The notes: generated by a model not told the origin, from the letters alone. Numbered from the stretch's first letter, positions 19,799 to 27,546 are shown. The stretch: 64,000 nt of DNA from Rossellomorea aquimaris (GCF_035590735.1 NZ_CP141595.1:3071001-3135000), one strand, 5' to 3'. Numbers and translations: made by a program.

Positions 19799-21073
19799 AT
19801 GTCGATTAAACCACTTGCCTTTAAGATGCGACCGAGGACCATTGATGAAATCATCGGGCAGCAGCATTTAGTTGGTGAAGGAAAGATCATAGACAGGATG
19901 GTAAAAGCAAAGCAGCTGTCTTCCATGATATTATACGGTCCACCGGGTATTGGGAAAACGTCCATCGCGAGCGCCATTGCCGGTAGTACGAAATATCGGT
20001 TTAAAACCCTGAATGCCGTAACCAATAATAAGAAAGATATTCAAATCGTTGCAGAAGAAGCAAAAATGTCCGGGAAAGTGATCCTTCTATTGGATGAGGT
20101 TCATCGCTTGGATAAAGGAAAACAGGATTTTCTCCTTCCTTATTTGGAGAACGGGATGATCACCCTGATCGGGGCAACGACGAGCAACCCCTACCATGCC
20201 ATTAATCCAGCGATCAGAAGCAGATGCCAAATTTTCGAGCTAAAGCCACTTACGATCGATGAAATGAAAATCGCCTTGCATCGAGCCATAGAGGACGAAG
20301 AGCGTGGATTAGGGGAGTATTCACTTGATGTAACCGATGAAGCGATTGAACATTTTGCAAGCAGCAGCTTTGGAGATGTGAGGAGTTCGTTGAATGCATT
20401 GGAACTGGCTGTCTTGTCCACTTCACCGAATGAGGACGGTGTGATTTCTATTGATGTCAATATCGCAGAAGAGTGCCTGCAAAAGAAAAGCTTTTCTCAC
20501 GATAAAGACGGAGACGCCCATTACGATGTCGTAAGCGCGTTTCAGAAATCAATCCGGGGAAGTGATGTGAATGCGGCTCTACATTATTTAGGCAGACTCG
20601 TTGAAGCCGGGGACCTACCGAGCATCGCCCGCAGACTATTGGTGATTGCCTATGAAGATATCGGCCTTGCCAACCCCCAAGCGGGACCAAGAACACTGGC
20701 GGCAGTCGAAACTGCTGAGAAAATCGGGTTTCCAGAAGCGAGAATTCCTTTAGCCAATGCGATCATCGAGCTTTGTCTTTCACCTAAGTCGAACTCGGCA
20801 ATCATGGCCATCGACCTGGCACTCGGTGATATCCGCAAAGGAAAAAGCGGCGAGGTTCCAGATCACCTTAAGGATGCTCATTATCAAGGTGCCAAAGAAC
20901 TGGGAAGAGGCATCGAATACAAGTACCCACACAGCTATGAATCGGGATGGGTACCACAAACCTATTTACCAGATAAACTTAAGAATGCTCAATACTATAC
21001 CCCTAAATCGACGGGCAAGTTCGAACAGGCGATTGCTCAGGTGTATGAGAAGATTAATAAGCAGATGAAATAA
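19799..21073 (+). CDS. rarA: Replication-associated recombination ATPase RarA (YrvN)
   Basis: 424 aa. AAA+ clamp-loader-like ATPase (RarA/MgsA/WRNIP1) acting at stalled forks. Walker A GPPGIGKTSIA at about residue 47-57, Walker B LLLDEVHRLDKGKQD at about 96-110, sensor GATTSNPYHAINPAIRSRCQ, and the C-terminal tetramerisation region (YEDIGLANPQAG, YKYPHSYESGWVPQTYLPD). ATG at 19799 has GGAGAG 7 nt upstream. A TATGAT hexamer lies at 19752-19757 but no convincing -35. Divergent from cymR, as in Bacillus. A structured repeat begins 1 nt after its stop codon. Confidence 0.96.
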   Translation: MSIKPLAFKMRPRTIDEIIGQQHLVGEGKIIDRMVKAKQLSSMILYGPPGIGKTSIASAIAGSTKYRFKTLNAVTNNKKDIQIVAEEAKMSGKVILLLDEVHRLDKGKQDFLLPYLENGMITLIGATTSNPYHAINPAIRSRCQIFELKPLTIDEMKIALHRAIEDEERGLGEYSLDVTDEAIEHFASSSFGDVRSSLNALELAVLSTSPNEDGVISIDVNIAEECLQKKSFSHDKDGDAHYDVVSAFQKSIRGSDVNAALHYLGRLVEAGDLPSIARRLLVIAYEDIGLANPQAGPRTLAAVETAEKIGFPEARIPLANAIIELCLSPKSNSAIMAIDLALGDIRKGKSGEVPDHLKDAHYQGAKELGRGIEYKYPHSYESGWVPQTYLPDKLKNAQYYTPKSTGKFEQAIAQVYEKINKQMK

Positions 21074-21074
21074 C

Positions 21075-21170
21075 AAAAGTGGAGGCGGCTCGTTCAGCCC
21101 CTTTAGCTTATGACCTCGAGGGGCTAGCCGCCGGAGCTGGATGAAACAAAAGCGGAGGCGGCGTGGTCAG
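21075..21170 (-). repeat. Structured intergenic repeat, short copy plus truncated copy, after rarA
   Basis: One copy (about 21075-21144) begins 1 nt after the rarA TAA with AAAAGTGGAGGCGGC and ends in GCCGCCGGAGCTGGATGA. It has the outer stem (GGCGGC...GCCCC with GGGGC...GCCGCC) and the CATAAG box (as CTTATG) but lacks the inner arm of the copies at 22091-22332. A second, truncated start (AAAAGCGGAGGCGGC, then GTGGTCAG) follows at 21148-21170. Strand is given for the reference orientation GTCCAGCT...; read along rarA it is in sense. Confidence 0.8.
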
Positions 21171-21225
21171 TCTTCACAAGCACTCTTATTAAAAGAGGTG
21201 TTGAGTCAAACTGCGAACTTCACTA

Positions 21226-21256
21226 TAAAAACTCCCAACGAGCTGGGAGTTTTTTT
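21226..21256 (+). terminator. Terminator of the rarA transcript
   Basis: AAAACTCCCA ACGAGC TGGGAGTTTTTTT: 8-10 bp stem and a T-run, about 150 nt after rarA and downstream of the repeat, so the repeat would be in the 3' UTR. Confidence 0.88.
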
Positions 21257-21287
21257 AACGTGTCAATGCCATATCTCTCCACCCTAT

Positions 21288-21296
21288 CATACATTA
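21288..21296 (+). promoter_or_regulatory. Candidate sigma-K -10 element of tgl
   Basis: CATACATTA matches the sigma-K -10 form CATAnnnTA, 26 nt before the tgl start. The -35 (AC) region is not convincing. In B. subtilis tgl is a late mother-cell gene, so the placement makes sense. Confidence 0.35.
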
Positions 21297-21321
21297 GTAA
21301 AAAGGCCTGGAGGTGTATGGA

Positions 21322-22041
21322 TTGATTATCATTGAAAATGGATTGTCAAGTATTGGGTTGCAGAATCTATCACCTGTAGAAGAAAACATCGTTAAAGCGC
21401 TGGAAAGCAGTCCGACGGAGTATCGTTACCGTAGCTTAGGTGAGCTCCAATTTGAGTTGAAGATGCGGGAACGATTCATTGTCAATGCAAGGAGCATGGA
21501 TGAAGGTGACGCCAAATTCGCTGCTTTTGAACACTCCTATTTCAACTCTGCTTTTTGGATCAAGACCCCATACGGTTATAGACTTCGCGACTCGAAGCTT
21601 CCATCAGAGGCCATTGAAGATATCTTCACAAATAGCTCTGCCTATAGCTTCGAATGCGTCACCAGCATTGTTCTCATATACTATAAATCGATTCTTGATA
21701 CAATCAGGACTTCATATTTCAATCAGCTGTTCTCCCCTCTTTTAGTGTGGGGTCACAATTATGACGATGATATGAGCATGGTCACCTATGAAGGAGTGGA
21801 TTATATTCCAGGGGATGTATACTACTTCTCTAACCCCGACTATGAAGACCCAATATGGATGGGGGAAAATTCTGTGTTTTTAGAAGAGGATCAGTATTTT
21901 GGTCACGGAGTCGGAATCATGACACATGATGAAATGATAGAAGCTTTAAATACTCTTCGAAAAAAAAATGCCACTGAGCCAGCCTTTCTCCTTCAACAAG
22001 TCACACGTCTGAAGTTTGCAGATTTATACCGGTATGCATAA
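21322..22041 (+). CDS. tgl: Spore coat protein-glutamine gamma-glutamyltransferase (transglutaminase) Tgl
   Basis: 239 aa. Bacterial spore transglutaminase that cross-links coat proteins through glutamyl-lysine bonds late in sporulation. The catalytic Cys is C112 in SAYSFECVTSIVLIYY with the neighbouring Glu111 (the Glu-Cys pair of the B. subtilis enzyme), and the IWMGENSVFLEEDQYFGHGVGI segment supplies the conserved His. Other matches to Bacillus Tgl: YRYRSLGELQFELKMR and the C-terminal ATEPAFLLQQVTRLKFADLYR. TTG at 21322 is taken as start (GGAGG 8 nt upstream), giving MIIIENG as in B. subtilis (MIIV...). A GTG three codons upstream overlaps the ribosome-binding site. Confidence 0.92.
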   Translation: MIIIENGLSSIGLQNLSPVEENIVKALESSPTEYRYRSLGELQFELKMRERFIVNARSMDEGDAKFAAFEHSYFNSAFWIKTPYGYRLRDSKLPSEAIEDIFTNSSAYSFECVTSIVLIYYKSILDTIRTSYFNQLFSPLLVWGHNYDDDMSMVTYEGVDYIPGDVYYFSNPDYEDPIWMGENSVFLEEDQYFGHGVGIMTHDEMIEALNTLRKKNATEPAFLLQQVTRLKFADLYRYA

Positions 22042-22075
22042 AAAGTGACGAACTCTGATGAGTCCGTCACTTTTT
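22039..22075 (+). terminator. Terminator of tgl
   Basis: AAAAAGTGACG...CGTCACTTTTT with an extended ACTC/GAGT stem and a TGAT loop; T-run on both strands. It overlaps the tgl stop codon. Confidence 0.88.
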
Positions 22076-22090
22076 GATTGCTTTTTAGTT

Positions 22091-22332
22091 GTCCAGCTAC
22101 GGCGGCTAGACCCTCGAGGTCATAAGTCAAACCACCCATTAAGGCAAAGGACGCCTTTCCGGGTGGTTCGCCTTATGCTTGTAGGGCCTGACCAAGCCGC
22201 CTCCGCTTTTGTCCAGCTACGGCGGCTAGGCCCCCTCGAGGTCATAAGTCAAACCACCCATTAAGGCAAAGGACGCCTTTCTGGGTGGTTCGCCTTACGC
22301 TTGTCGGGCCTGACCAAGCCGCCTCCGCTTTT
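22091..22332 (+). repeat. Two tandem copies of a structured intergenic repeat (about 121 bp each)
   Basis: Copies at 22091-22210 and 22211-22332, about 95% identical, each starting GTCCAGCTACGGCGGCTAG and ending GCCGCCTCCGCTTTT. Each can fold into one branched hairpin: outer GGCGGC/GCCGCC, then GGGCC/GGCCC, CATAAG/CTTATG, AACCACCC/GGGTGGTT and AAGGC/GCCTT. Reading along the minus strand the first copy starts at the base after the TAG of the ABC permease. This array fills the tgl-permease gap apart from the tgl terminator; no gene is seen in it. Confidence 0.9.
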
Positions 22333-23283
22333 CTATGCCGCTACATCTCTCTTATTAAAGACGATGAATGCCAGAAGTTGGAAGATGATGAAGTAGATGA
22401 TGAGCATGGTGATGGAGAAGCCCATGGTCATACCGTCCACTAGCGGTGGTGTGAAACCTGTGTATTGAGTCAGATCCGTGTTTGCGAACAAACTGAATTT
22501 TGCCCAGTCGAATCGAAGAGCGAGCAGGCTTGTGGCATTCGCTCCCACAAATAATAGAAATAAGGAGATTCCGATAGCCAGTGAGCTGCTTCTGAACACA
22601 GTTGAAATCATGAAGGCCATTGTAGCCATCATCACGACATCAATGGTTTTCAATAAGTAAGTTTTGATCAAGTACCCGACAATGTTCTGTTCGACTACCT
22701 TCCCATCCACATACGCCAGGTGGGTCGACTGATCTGTTCCACCAAATAATAGGAGGCCGAGCAGGAACGATACGACGAATAATACAAGTAGCATACTCAT
22801 TCCGTATAAAATGACGGTAAAATACTTCGATAGAAGGATCTTTGTTCTGGAGATGGGACGAATGAGCAAAAGCTTGATTGTACCCCAGCTGAACTCACTT
22901 GCCACAATTCCTGCTGCCACAATGATGGCAAACAGACCGACAACAAGTACGGAAAAGGCATTCGTTTCAACAAACGTCCAAACCGTTTCTTTTACTTTTG
23001 GTTGAATGTCATTTTCAATACGATATTCATTTAACGCAATTCTTCGTTCTGTGTCTTTCTCTATGAATTTGTTCATATTTGGATTTTCCGACAACACTTG
23101 TTTATCAGCTTCCACTTGTGCTGAGAGTTCCTGCTTCCAGTTTTCCGATTCCTTTGCTTTCCCGTCATCATACTTCGTAAAAGCTGCCGTCACTCCAATA
23201 ATCAGAATAAGCAATCCGAGCATGACATATGTTCCGACCCGTTTAAATATTTTTGTCCATTCATTTCTAATGAGACTAAGCAT
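22333..23283 (-). CDS. ABC-2 type transporter permease
   Basis: 316 aa. One N-terminal membrane helix after MLSLIRNEWTKIFKRVGTY, a long extracytoplasmic loop rich in charged residues (about 40-115), then five further helices (SVLVVGLFAIIVAAGIVASEFSWGT, MSMLLVLFVVSFLLGLLLFGG, the last FSITMLIIYFIIFQLLAFIVF). The ASEFSWGTIKLLLIRPISR segment is typical of ABC-2 permeases of the BcrB/NatB type. Start at 23283 has GGAGAGG 6 nt upstream; it overlaps the ATPase gene by 8 nt. Substrate unknown; antimicrobial-peptide or antibiotic export is a family-level guess. Confidence 0.87.
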   Translation of the reverse strand: MLSLIRNEWTKIFKRVGTYVMLGLLILIIGVTAAFTKYDDGKAKESENWKQELSAQVEADKQVLSENPNMNKFIEKDTERRIALNEYRIENDIQPKVKETVWTFVETNAFSVLVVGLFAIIVAAGIVASEFSWGTIKLLLIRPISRTKILLSKYFTVILYGMSMLLVLFVVSFLLGLLLFGGTDQSTHLAYVDGKVVEQNIVGYLIKTYLLKTIDVVMMATMAFMISTVFRSSSLAIGISLFLLFVGANATSLLALRFDWAKFSLFANTDLTQYTGFTPPLVDGMTMGFSITMLIIYFIIFQLLAFIVFNKRDVAA

Positions 23284-24202
23284 GCACGACCTCTCCTTTT
23301 TCATTCGTTATTTCTAAGAATCTATCTTCCAGTGTCTTGGCAATTGGCATGACACTAAAGATTTGAACATTCGCATCCACAAGTGCCCGAATGACGTTCG
23401 GTACTTGTTCCTTCGTTAAAGCGACCTGTACTTCCGAACCCTTCGTTTCATATTTGATTCCCGGATCGAACTTCTTGAGTACAGCTTTGATCTTTTCTGC
23501 ATCATTCACCTCAAAATGGTAAATCTGTTCGGAACCTTCAATGAAATCACGTACCTGCTGTACATCCACAAGCTTTCCGGATTGGATGATCCCGATTCGA
23601 TCGCACATCATTTCCATTTCAGATAATAAGTGACTTGATACGATGACCGCCATACCCTCTTCCTGGGCAAGCTTTCTGATATACGCACGAATTTCGCGGA
23701 TACCGGCAGGATCCAAACCATTTGTAGGCTCATCGAGTATGAGGAGCTTCGGTTTGTGGAGCAGGCATTGCGCCAGACCCAAGCGCTGTCTCATCCCAAG
23801 GGAATAGGTTTTGACTTTGTCATTGATGCGGTCTGTTAAACCGACCAGTTCGATGACTTCCTTCATTCTTTCATCGGTGATTCCACTTTGCATGCGGGCA
23901 AAATGCTTTAAGTTCTGATACCCGGACATAAACTTATAAAGCTCCGGGTTTTCAACGATGGCACCAACATCCTTTATGGCACCTTCGAAATCCTTCTTGA
24001 TGCTTTTCCCCGAAATCAGGACGTCTCCTTTAGAAATATTCATTAACCCTACTATCATTCGGATCGTCGTCGTTTTCCCTGCTCCATTCGGTCCAAGAAA
24101 ACCGAATACTTCCCCTTCATACACGTCAAAGGATAAATTATCGATAATGGTCTTGCCTTTAATGACTTTTGAGACATCCTGTAATTGCACAACCGTCTTC
24201 AT
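23276..24202 (-). CDS. ABC transporter ATP-binding protein (BcrA/ABC-2 type)
   Basis: 308 aa. Walker A GFLGPNGAGKTTTIRMI (about residues 39-55), signature TYSLGMRQRLGLAQ, Walker B PKLLILDEPTNGLDP, switch His in VIVSSHLLSEME, and a C-terminal extension of about 85 residues, as in bacitracin-exporter type (BcrA-like) ATPases. Start at 24202 (MKTVVQLQDVSK) overlaps the previous gene's stop as ATGA. It pairs with the permease downstream, with which it overlaps by 8 nt, so subunits are probably made in fixed ratio. Confidence 0.92.
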   Translation of the reverse strand: MKTVVQLQDVSKVIKGKTIIDNLSFDVYEGEVFGFLGPNGAGKTTTIRMIVGLMNISKGDVLISGKSIKKDFEGAIKDVGAIVENPELYKFMSGYQNLKHFARMQSGITDERMKEVIELVGLTDRINDKVKTYSLGMRQRLGLAQCLLHKPKLLILDEPTNGLDPAGIREIRAYIRKLAQEEGMAVIVSSHLLSEMEMMCDRIGIIQSGKLVDVQQVRDFIEGSEQIYHFEVNDAEKIKAVLKKFDPGIKYETKGSEVQVALTKEQVPNVIRALVDANVQIFSVMPIAKTLEDRFLEITNEKGEVVHA

Positions 24203-24912
24203 CACTTCATCTTCCCTTCTTTTTTCGTTGTTTGTTTCAACCACTGCAGGACAGACAATCCTTCTACTTCTCTAAGCTCCTCTACCTGACAGTGCCCTTT
24301 AATTTCTCCATCATGGATGATATACGCTTCATCCAGGATTCCTTCAATTTCATCGATTTCATGGGTTGCAATGATCACTGTTTGATTTCCGAAATCGATA
24401 TAAGATAGTAGACCTTTTACAATGGAGTCCCTTACCATGGGATCCAACCCTGAAAATGGTTCATCCAGGAGCAGTACCTCTGTATTTCGGGAAAGGGCAA
24501 GAACAAGCTTCAGTCTGCCTCGATTCCCTTTTGATAAATGCTTGATTATTTTCTTACTGTCCAGTTCCATGAATCCCACTAGCTCATGTGCCCGCTGTAT
24601 ATCAAAGTCAGAGAACTGAGAGGAGTAAAACCGGATCATCCCATCAACGGTAAATGCTTCATAAAACATATCCAGCTCTGTTAAATAAGCCACCTCACTG
24701 GCTCGTTTCCGGGTGATCGGCTTACCGTTCATGGTCACTGTACCTGCATTCGGAAGAACTAATCCCGCGATCATCTTTAAAGTGGTCGATTTCCCGCTGC
24801 CATTTGGACCTAGCAGACCATAAATTCTCCCCTTTTCGAAGTGAAATGACGTATTCTTCAAGGCCAATTCATTTCCGTATTTTTTGGTCACAGCTTCAAA
24901 TTTAACAACCAC
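24202..24912 (-). CDS. ABC transporter ATP-binding protein (YtrB-like)
   Basis: 236 aa. Walker A GLLGPNGSGKSTTLKMI, a degenerate signature HLSKGNRGRLKLVLAL (LSKGN instead of LSGGQ), Walker B VLLLDEPFSGLDP, switch His in VIIATHEIDEIE. This LSKG form is shared with YtrB-type ATPases that sit next to GntR regulators of the YtrA kind. GTG start at 24912, 2 nt after the gntR stop, with GGGGG 7 nt upstream. Its membrane partner is probably the product at 25293-26072. Confidence 0.9.
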   Translation of the reverse strand: MVVKFEAVTKKYGNELALKNTSFHFEKGRIYGLLGPNGSGKSTTLKMIAGLVLPNAGTVTMNGKPITRKRASEVAYLTELDMFYEAFTVDGMIRFYSSQFSDFDIQRAHELVGFMELDSKKIIKHLSKGNRGRLKLVLALSRNTEVLLLDEPFSGLDPMVRDSIVKGLLSYIDFGNQTVIIATHEIDEIEGILDEAYIIHDGEIKGHCQVEELREVEGLSVLQWLKQTTKKEGKMK

Positions 24913-24914
24913 TC

Positions 24915-25289
24915 CTATTCCCCCCCTCTTTGGGCAAGATATCTCTCGACGCCTTTTAACATTTCATCTTTTGTTAACCCCAGTTCCTTCATGTTTTTAA
25001 TGAACAACTCAATTACTTCCTCTTGAACCTTTTCATTCAACACGGTAAGTACCTCTTCCTTTTCCGTGACAAATGTTCCTTGCCCTCTCCTCGTCTCCAC
25101 AATGTCCATCCTCTCTAATTCGCTATACGTACGCTGAATGGTATTTGGATTCACTCCGGATTGAACGGCCATTTCCCGGACAGAAGGCAGTTTGTCCCCC
25201 GGAGATAATTCTGTTCTTACAATTTCCCGTATGATTCGATCAGCAATTTGGAGGTATATCGGCTTGGAAGCTGTATATTCTTCTGTCAT
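24915..25289 (-). CDS. GntR-family (YtrA-type) transcriptional regulator
   Basis: 124 aa. Winged-helix DNA-binding domain at residues 10-75 (IYLQIADRIIREIVRTELSPG, KLPSVREMAVQSGVNPNTIQRTYSELERMDIVETRRGQGTFV) followed by a short helical tail instead of a large ligand domain, which is the YtrA subfamily. Such repressors control their own ABC operon and respond in B. subtilis to cell-wall antibiotics. A matching inverted repeat lies across the operon promoter at 26099-26122. GAGGTG precedes the ATG; 3 nt separate it from the gene upstream. Confidence 0.93.
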   Translation of the reverse strand: MTEEYTASKPIYLQIADRIIREIVRTELSPGDKLPSVREMAVQSGVNPNTIQRTYSELERMDIVETRRGQGTFVTEKEEVLTVLNEKVQEEVIELFIKNMKELGLTKDEMLKGVERYLAQRGGE

Positions 25290-25292
25290 GAC

Positions 25293-26072
25293 CTACACCT
25301 CAACCTTACGATCTAATAACCAGCAGGAAATGATAAATACGATAAGCATGACCATTCCTTCGAATACAAACGGCAACAAGGGCAGCGGGATCATTTCAGG
25401 GTCAAAACCGGCTTTCGCCTCATTAGAACCAACCGAGAAAAAGACGCCTGAACTCACTTCAATTGTAAAAGTATCGAAGAGTAATCTTTCCACCCATTCA
25501 ATGCTCATAAGAAATGCGACAACACTTTGATACAAAATGATAAAACCAGCTACAAAAATCCATCGTATACTCTTGATGGATGGATACTTTGAGAGTGAGT
25601 GGTAGAAAGTCCACAAGAAAATCGTCCATCCGGAAAAATATAGGCCTACTACTGTTACTCCTAAATTAAATAGGATACCTTCTTTGATCGGCCAATAAGA
25701 AAAAAGTGAGTCTTCAGGGAAGATAGCCATGGTGATCACACCTAAAAGATCCACTATTAGAAGGGACACCGTAGAGTATATAAAGGCAATAATCAGTTTC
25801 GGCAACAAAAGCATAAATCCACTATAAGGACTATGGAGCCAAAGTTGCGTCTTTCCTTCTAGTCGAAGCATGGAAACGACAATACCCGGCAGAAACGCAA
25901 AGTGAAACACACCGATCATGATAATAAACACTTGAACGATTATAGGTTCGTTGACGAAGTTTCCGATCACCACTCCTATGATGTAAATCAGAAAGATAAT
26001 GGCAATCCATCCATAGAACCAAACCTTGGAGGTTTTGAAGTCTTTCCAAAGAAGACCTTTAAAAGCGTTCAT
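25293..26072 (-). CDS. Predicted ABC transporter membrane protein
   Basis: 259 aa with six or seven hydrophobic stretches (WFYGWIAIIFLIYIIGVVIGN, IVQVFIIMIGVFHFAFLPGIVVS, LLLPKLIIAFIYSTVSLLIVDLLGVITM, the last FVFEGMVMLIVFIISCWLL). MNAFKGLLWKDFKTSKVWFY at the start resembles ABC-2 permease N-termini. First gene of a five-gene operon (membrane protein, GntR, ATPase, ATPase, permease). I could not place it in a named family from sequence alone; YtrC/D-like role is inferred from position. AAGGAG is 7 nt before the ATG. Confidence 0.8.
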   Translation of the reverse strand: MNAFKGLLWKDFKTSKVWFYGWIAIIFLIYIIGVVIGNFVNEPIIVQVFIIMIGVFHFAFLPGIVVSMLRLEGKTQLWLHSPYSGFMLLLPKLIIAFIYSTVSLLIVDLLGVITMAIFPEDSLFSYWPIKEGILFNLGVTVVGLYFSGWTIFLWTFYHSLSKYPSIKSIRWIFVAGFIILYQSVVAFLMSIEWVERLLFDTFTIEVSSGVFFSVGSNEAKAGFDPEMIPLPLLPFVFEGMVMLIVFIISCWLLDRKVEV

Positions 26073-26098
26073 ACTTGCACTCCTTCATAACGTGTTTT

Positions 26099-26122
26099 AG
26101 TGTTCTAGTTAGATAGTACACT
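26099..26122. promoter_or_regulatory. GntR/YtrA-type operator
   Basis: AGTGTTCTA and TAGTACACT are inverted arms (8 of 9) separated by 6 nt. The site covers the -10 hexamer and transcription start of the ABC operon, the expected place for an autorepressor. Confidence 0.75.
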
Positions 26123-26142
26123 ATGACACATTATACCGTCAA
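26113..26142 (-). promoter_or_regulatory. Sigma-A promoter of the GntR/ABC operon
   Basis: TTGACG (complement of 26137-26142), 18-nt spacer, TACTAT (complement of 26113-26118); 5 of 6 matches in each hexamer. Confidence 0.78.
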
Positions 26143-26216
26143 TACCTTTTCCGCCTAATTAATGGAATTATTTTTTTCCAGATGTGTGTAAAGCTAAGAG
26201 GAGAGGAGGATGGGAT

Positions 26217-26642
26217 ATGGATAAGAAGAAAAAACGTCCTTGGACTGAGGAAGAGGATCAACTAATATTGGAAGTCGTTCAAACATCTATAGAAAAAGGC
26301 AAATCAAAAAGAGAGGCCTTTGAAAAAGCCGCTGCGAAAATCAAGCGATCTCCCGGGACTTGTTCACACCGGTATTATACAAAAATAAATAAGAAGCCAG
26401 CTGAGATATCATTGGAATCTTGTATAGCCTTTTTACAAAGGGAAATGAGAGGCAGCGAGGAGAAAGAGAATAAGCATCTCCTAAATGAAAAGGAAAAATT
26501 GCTTCTAAAACAAAACGAACTGAAAAAAAGATACATGGCGCATTCTGAAAAGCATCAAAAATTAAAAGCGATGCTATCTCTCCTAAAGGAAGCAGAAGTC
26601 CTCGATAAAAACGCAGGTCTCCCTTCTCCTATTATTCATTAA
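26217..26642 (+). CDS. RsfA-like Myb/SANT DNA-binding protein
   Basis: 141 aa. The N-terminal third is a Myb/SANT-type helix-turn-helix (RPWTEEEDQLILEVVQTSIEKG, FEKAAAKIKRSPGTCSHRYYTKI), as in the prespore regulator RsfA and its paralogues; the middle is a lysine/glutamate-rich coiled coil (about residues 75-125). B. subtilis RsfA itself is longer, so this is a short relative rather than the orthologue. A role in sporulation gene control is inferred from the family. GGAGG stands 7 nt before the ATG at 26217. It is divergent from the GntR/ABC operon. Confidence 0.8.
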   Translation: MDKKKKRPWTEEEDQLILEVVQTSIEKGKSKREAFEKAAAKIKRSPGTCSHRYYTKINKKPAEISLESCIAFLQREMRGSEEKENKHLLNEKEKLLLKQNELKKRYMAHSEKHQKLKAMLSLLKEAEVLDKNAGLPSPIIH

Positions 26643-26653
26643 TTCATCGTAAC

Positions 26654-26691
26654 AAGAAAAAGGACTGAATCCGAAAGTGGATCCAGTCCTT
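26654..26691 (-). terminator. Terminator of tcdA
   Basis: AAGGACTGGATCC / GGATTCAGTCCTT stem with a 6-nt loop followed on the minus strand by TTTTTC; it may also stop the converging rsfA-like transcript. Confidence 0.85.
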
Positions 26692-26706
26692 ACAATTGCA
26701 TGAACT

Positions 26707-27471
26707 TTATTTGTCTTTCACTCTTTTGATTTCAATATGCTTTAACAGCTGATTCATCACATGACTGGCTGCAACAAGACCTGCAACCGACGGGACAAAC
26801 GCGTTTGAAGACGGAGGAAGCTGGGCTTTACGAATCTTCGCATCATCGTTCCCTACTTCTTTTCTGATTTCTTCACGGATGACGATGGGACTCTCATCAG
26901 AGAAAACAACAGTCACGCCTTTTTTAATGCCTTCTTTCTTCAGGCGGGTCCGGATCACCTTTGCGATTGGATCCGTATGAGTCTTGCTGATATCCGCAAT
27001 TTTGAAGCGTGTCGGATCGGTTTTATTCGCCGCTCCCATGCTAGCGATCAATGGAATATCGCGTTTTAAACATTCTTTCATCAAATGTATTTTGTAGGAG
27101 ATCGTGTCAGAAGCATCTATGACGTAATCCAATCCTTGATTGAAAAATTCTTCGTAGGTTTCTTCCGTGTAGAACATCTTTAAGGCAATGACTTCACAGT
27201 CCGGATTAATATCCTTGATTCGGTCTCTCATCAGATCGACTTTCGGCTGACCTACTGTAGAAAGCAATGCATGAACTTGACGATTCACGTTTGTAATATC
27301 CACATCATCTTTATCCACTAATACAAGACGGCCTACACCTGACCTAGCTAAAGCTTCAGCTGCAAAGGATCCCACCCCCCCGATTCCAAGTACTGCCACC
27401 GTACTATTCTTAAGGGTTTGAAGACCTTCTTTACCGATCGCTAATTCATTTCTTGAAAACTGGTGTAGCAA
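26707..27471 (-). CDS. tcdA: tRNA threonylcarbamoyladenosine dehydratase TcdA (YrvM)
   Basis: 254 aa, the length of the Bacillus enzyme. E1-like ATPase (ThiF/MoeB fold) that cyclises t6A37 of ANN-decoding tRNAs to ct6A. Nucleotide-binding motif VAVLGIGGVGSFAAEALARSG at about residues 25-45, acidic end of strand 2 LVLVDKDDVDITNVNRQ, and DYVIDASDTISYKIHL; the C-terminal PSVAGLVAASHVMNQLL is typical. Start taken as TTG at 27471 (MLHQFSRNELAIG) with GGAG 9 nt upstream; the ATG at 27486 has no ribosome-binding site. Adjacent to 6S RNA and aspS as in B. subtilis. Confidence 0.94.
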   Translation of the reverse strand: MLHQFSRNELAIGKEGLQTLKNSTVAVLGIGGVGSFAAEALARSGVGRLVLVDKDDVDITNVNRQVHALLSTVGQPKVDLMRDRIKDINPDCEVIALKMFYTEETYEEFFNQGLDYVIDASDTISYKIHLMKECLKRDIPLIASMGAANKTDPTRFKIADISKTHTDPIAKVIRTRLKKEGIKKGVTVVFSDESPIVIREEIRKEVGNDDAKIRKAQLPPSSNAFVPSVAGLVAASHVMNQLLKHIEIKRVKDK

Positions 27472-27517
27472 AATAATCAACTCCATTATAAGTATTCAAC
27501 TAGGTTTATACTGAATT

Positions 27518-27546
27518 AGAATAAAGGATAGAGTAACTAAAATCAA
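27518..27546 (-). promoter_or_regulatory. Candidate sigma-A promoter of tcdA
   Basis: TTGATT (complement of 27541-27546), 17-nt spacer, TATTCT (complement of 27518-27523). Spacing is ideal; the -10 is only 4 of 6. Confidence 0.5.

Noticed and set aside
22091..22332. Insertion sequence or transposon remnant
   Set aside because: No transposase frame and no flanking target duplication seen; the sequence is a short structured repeat.
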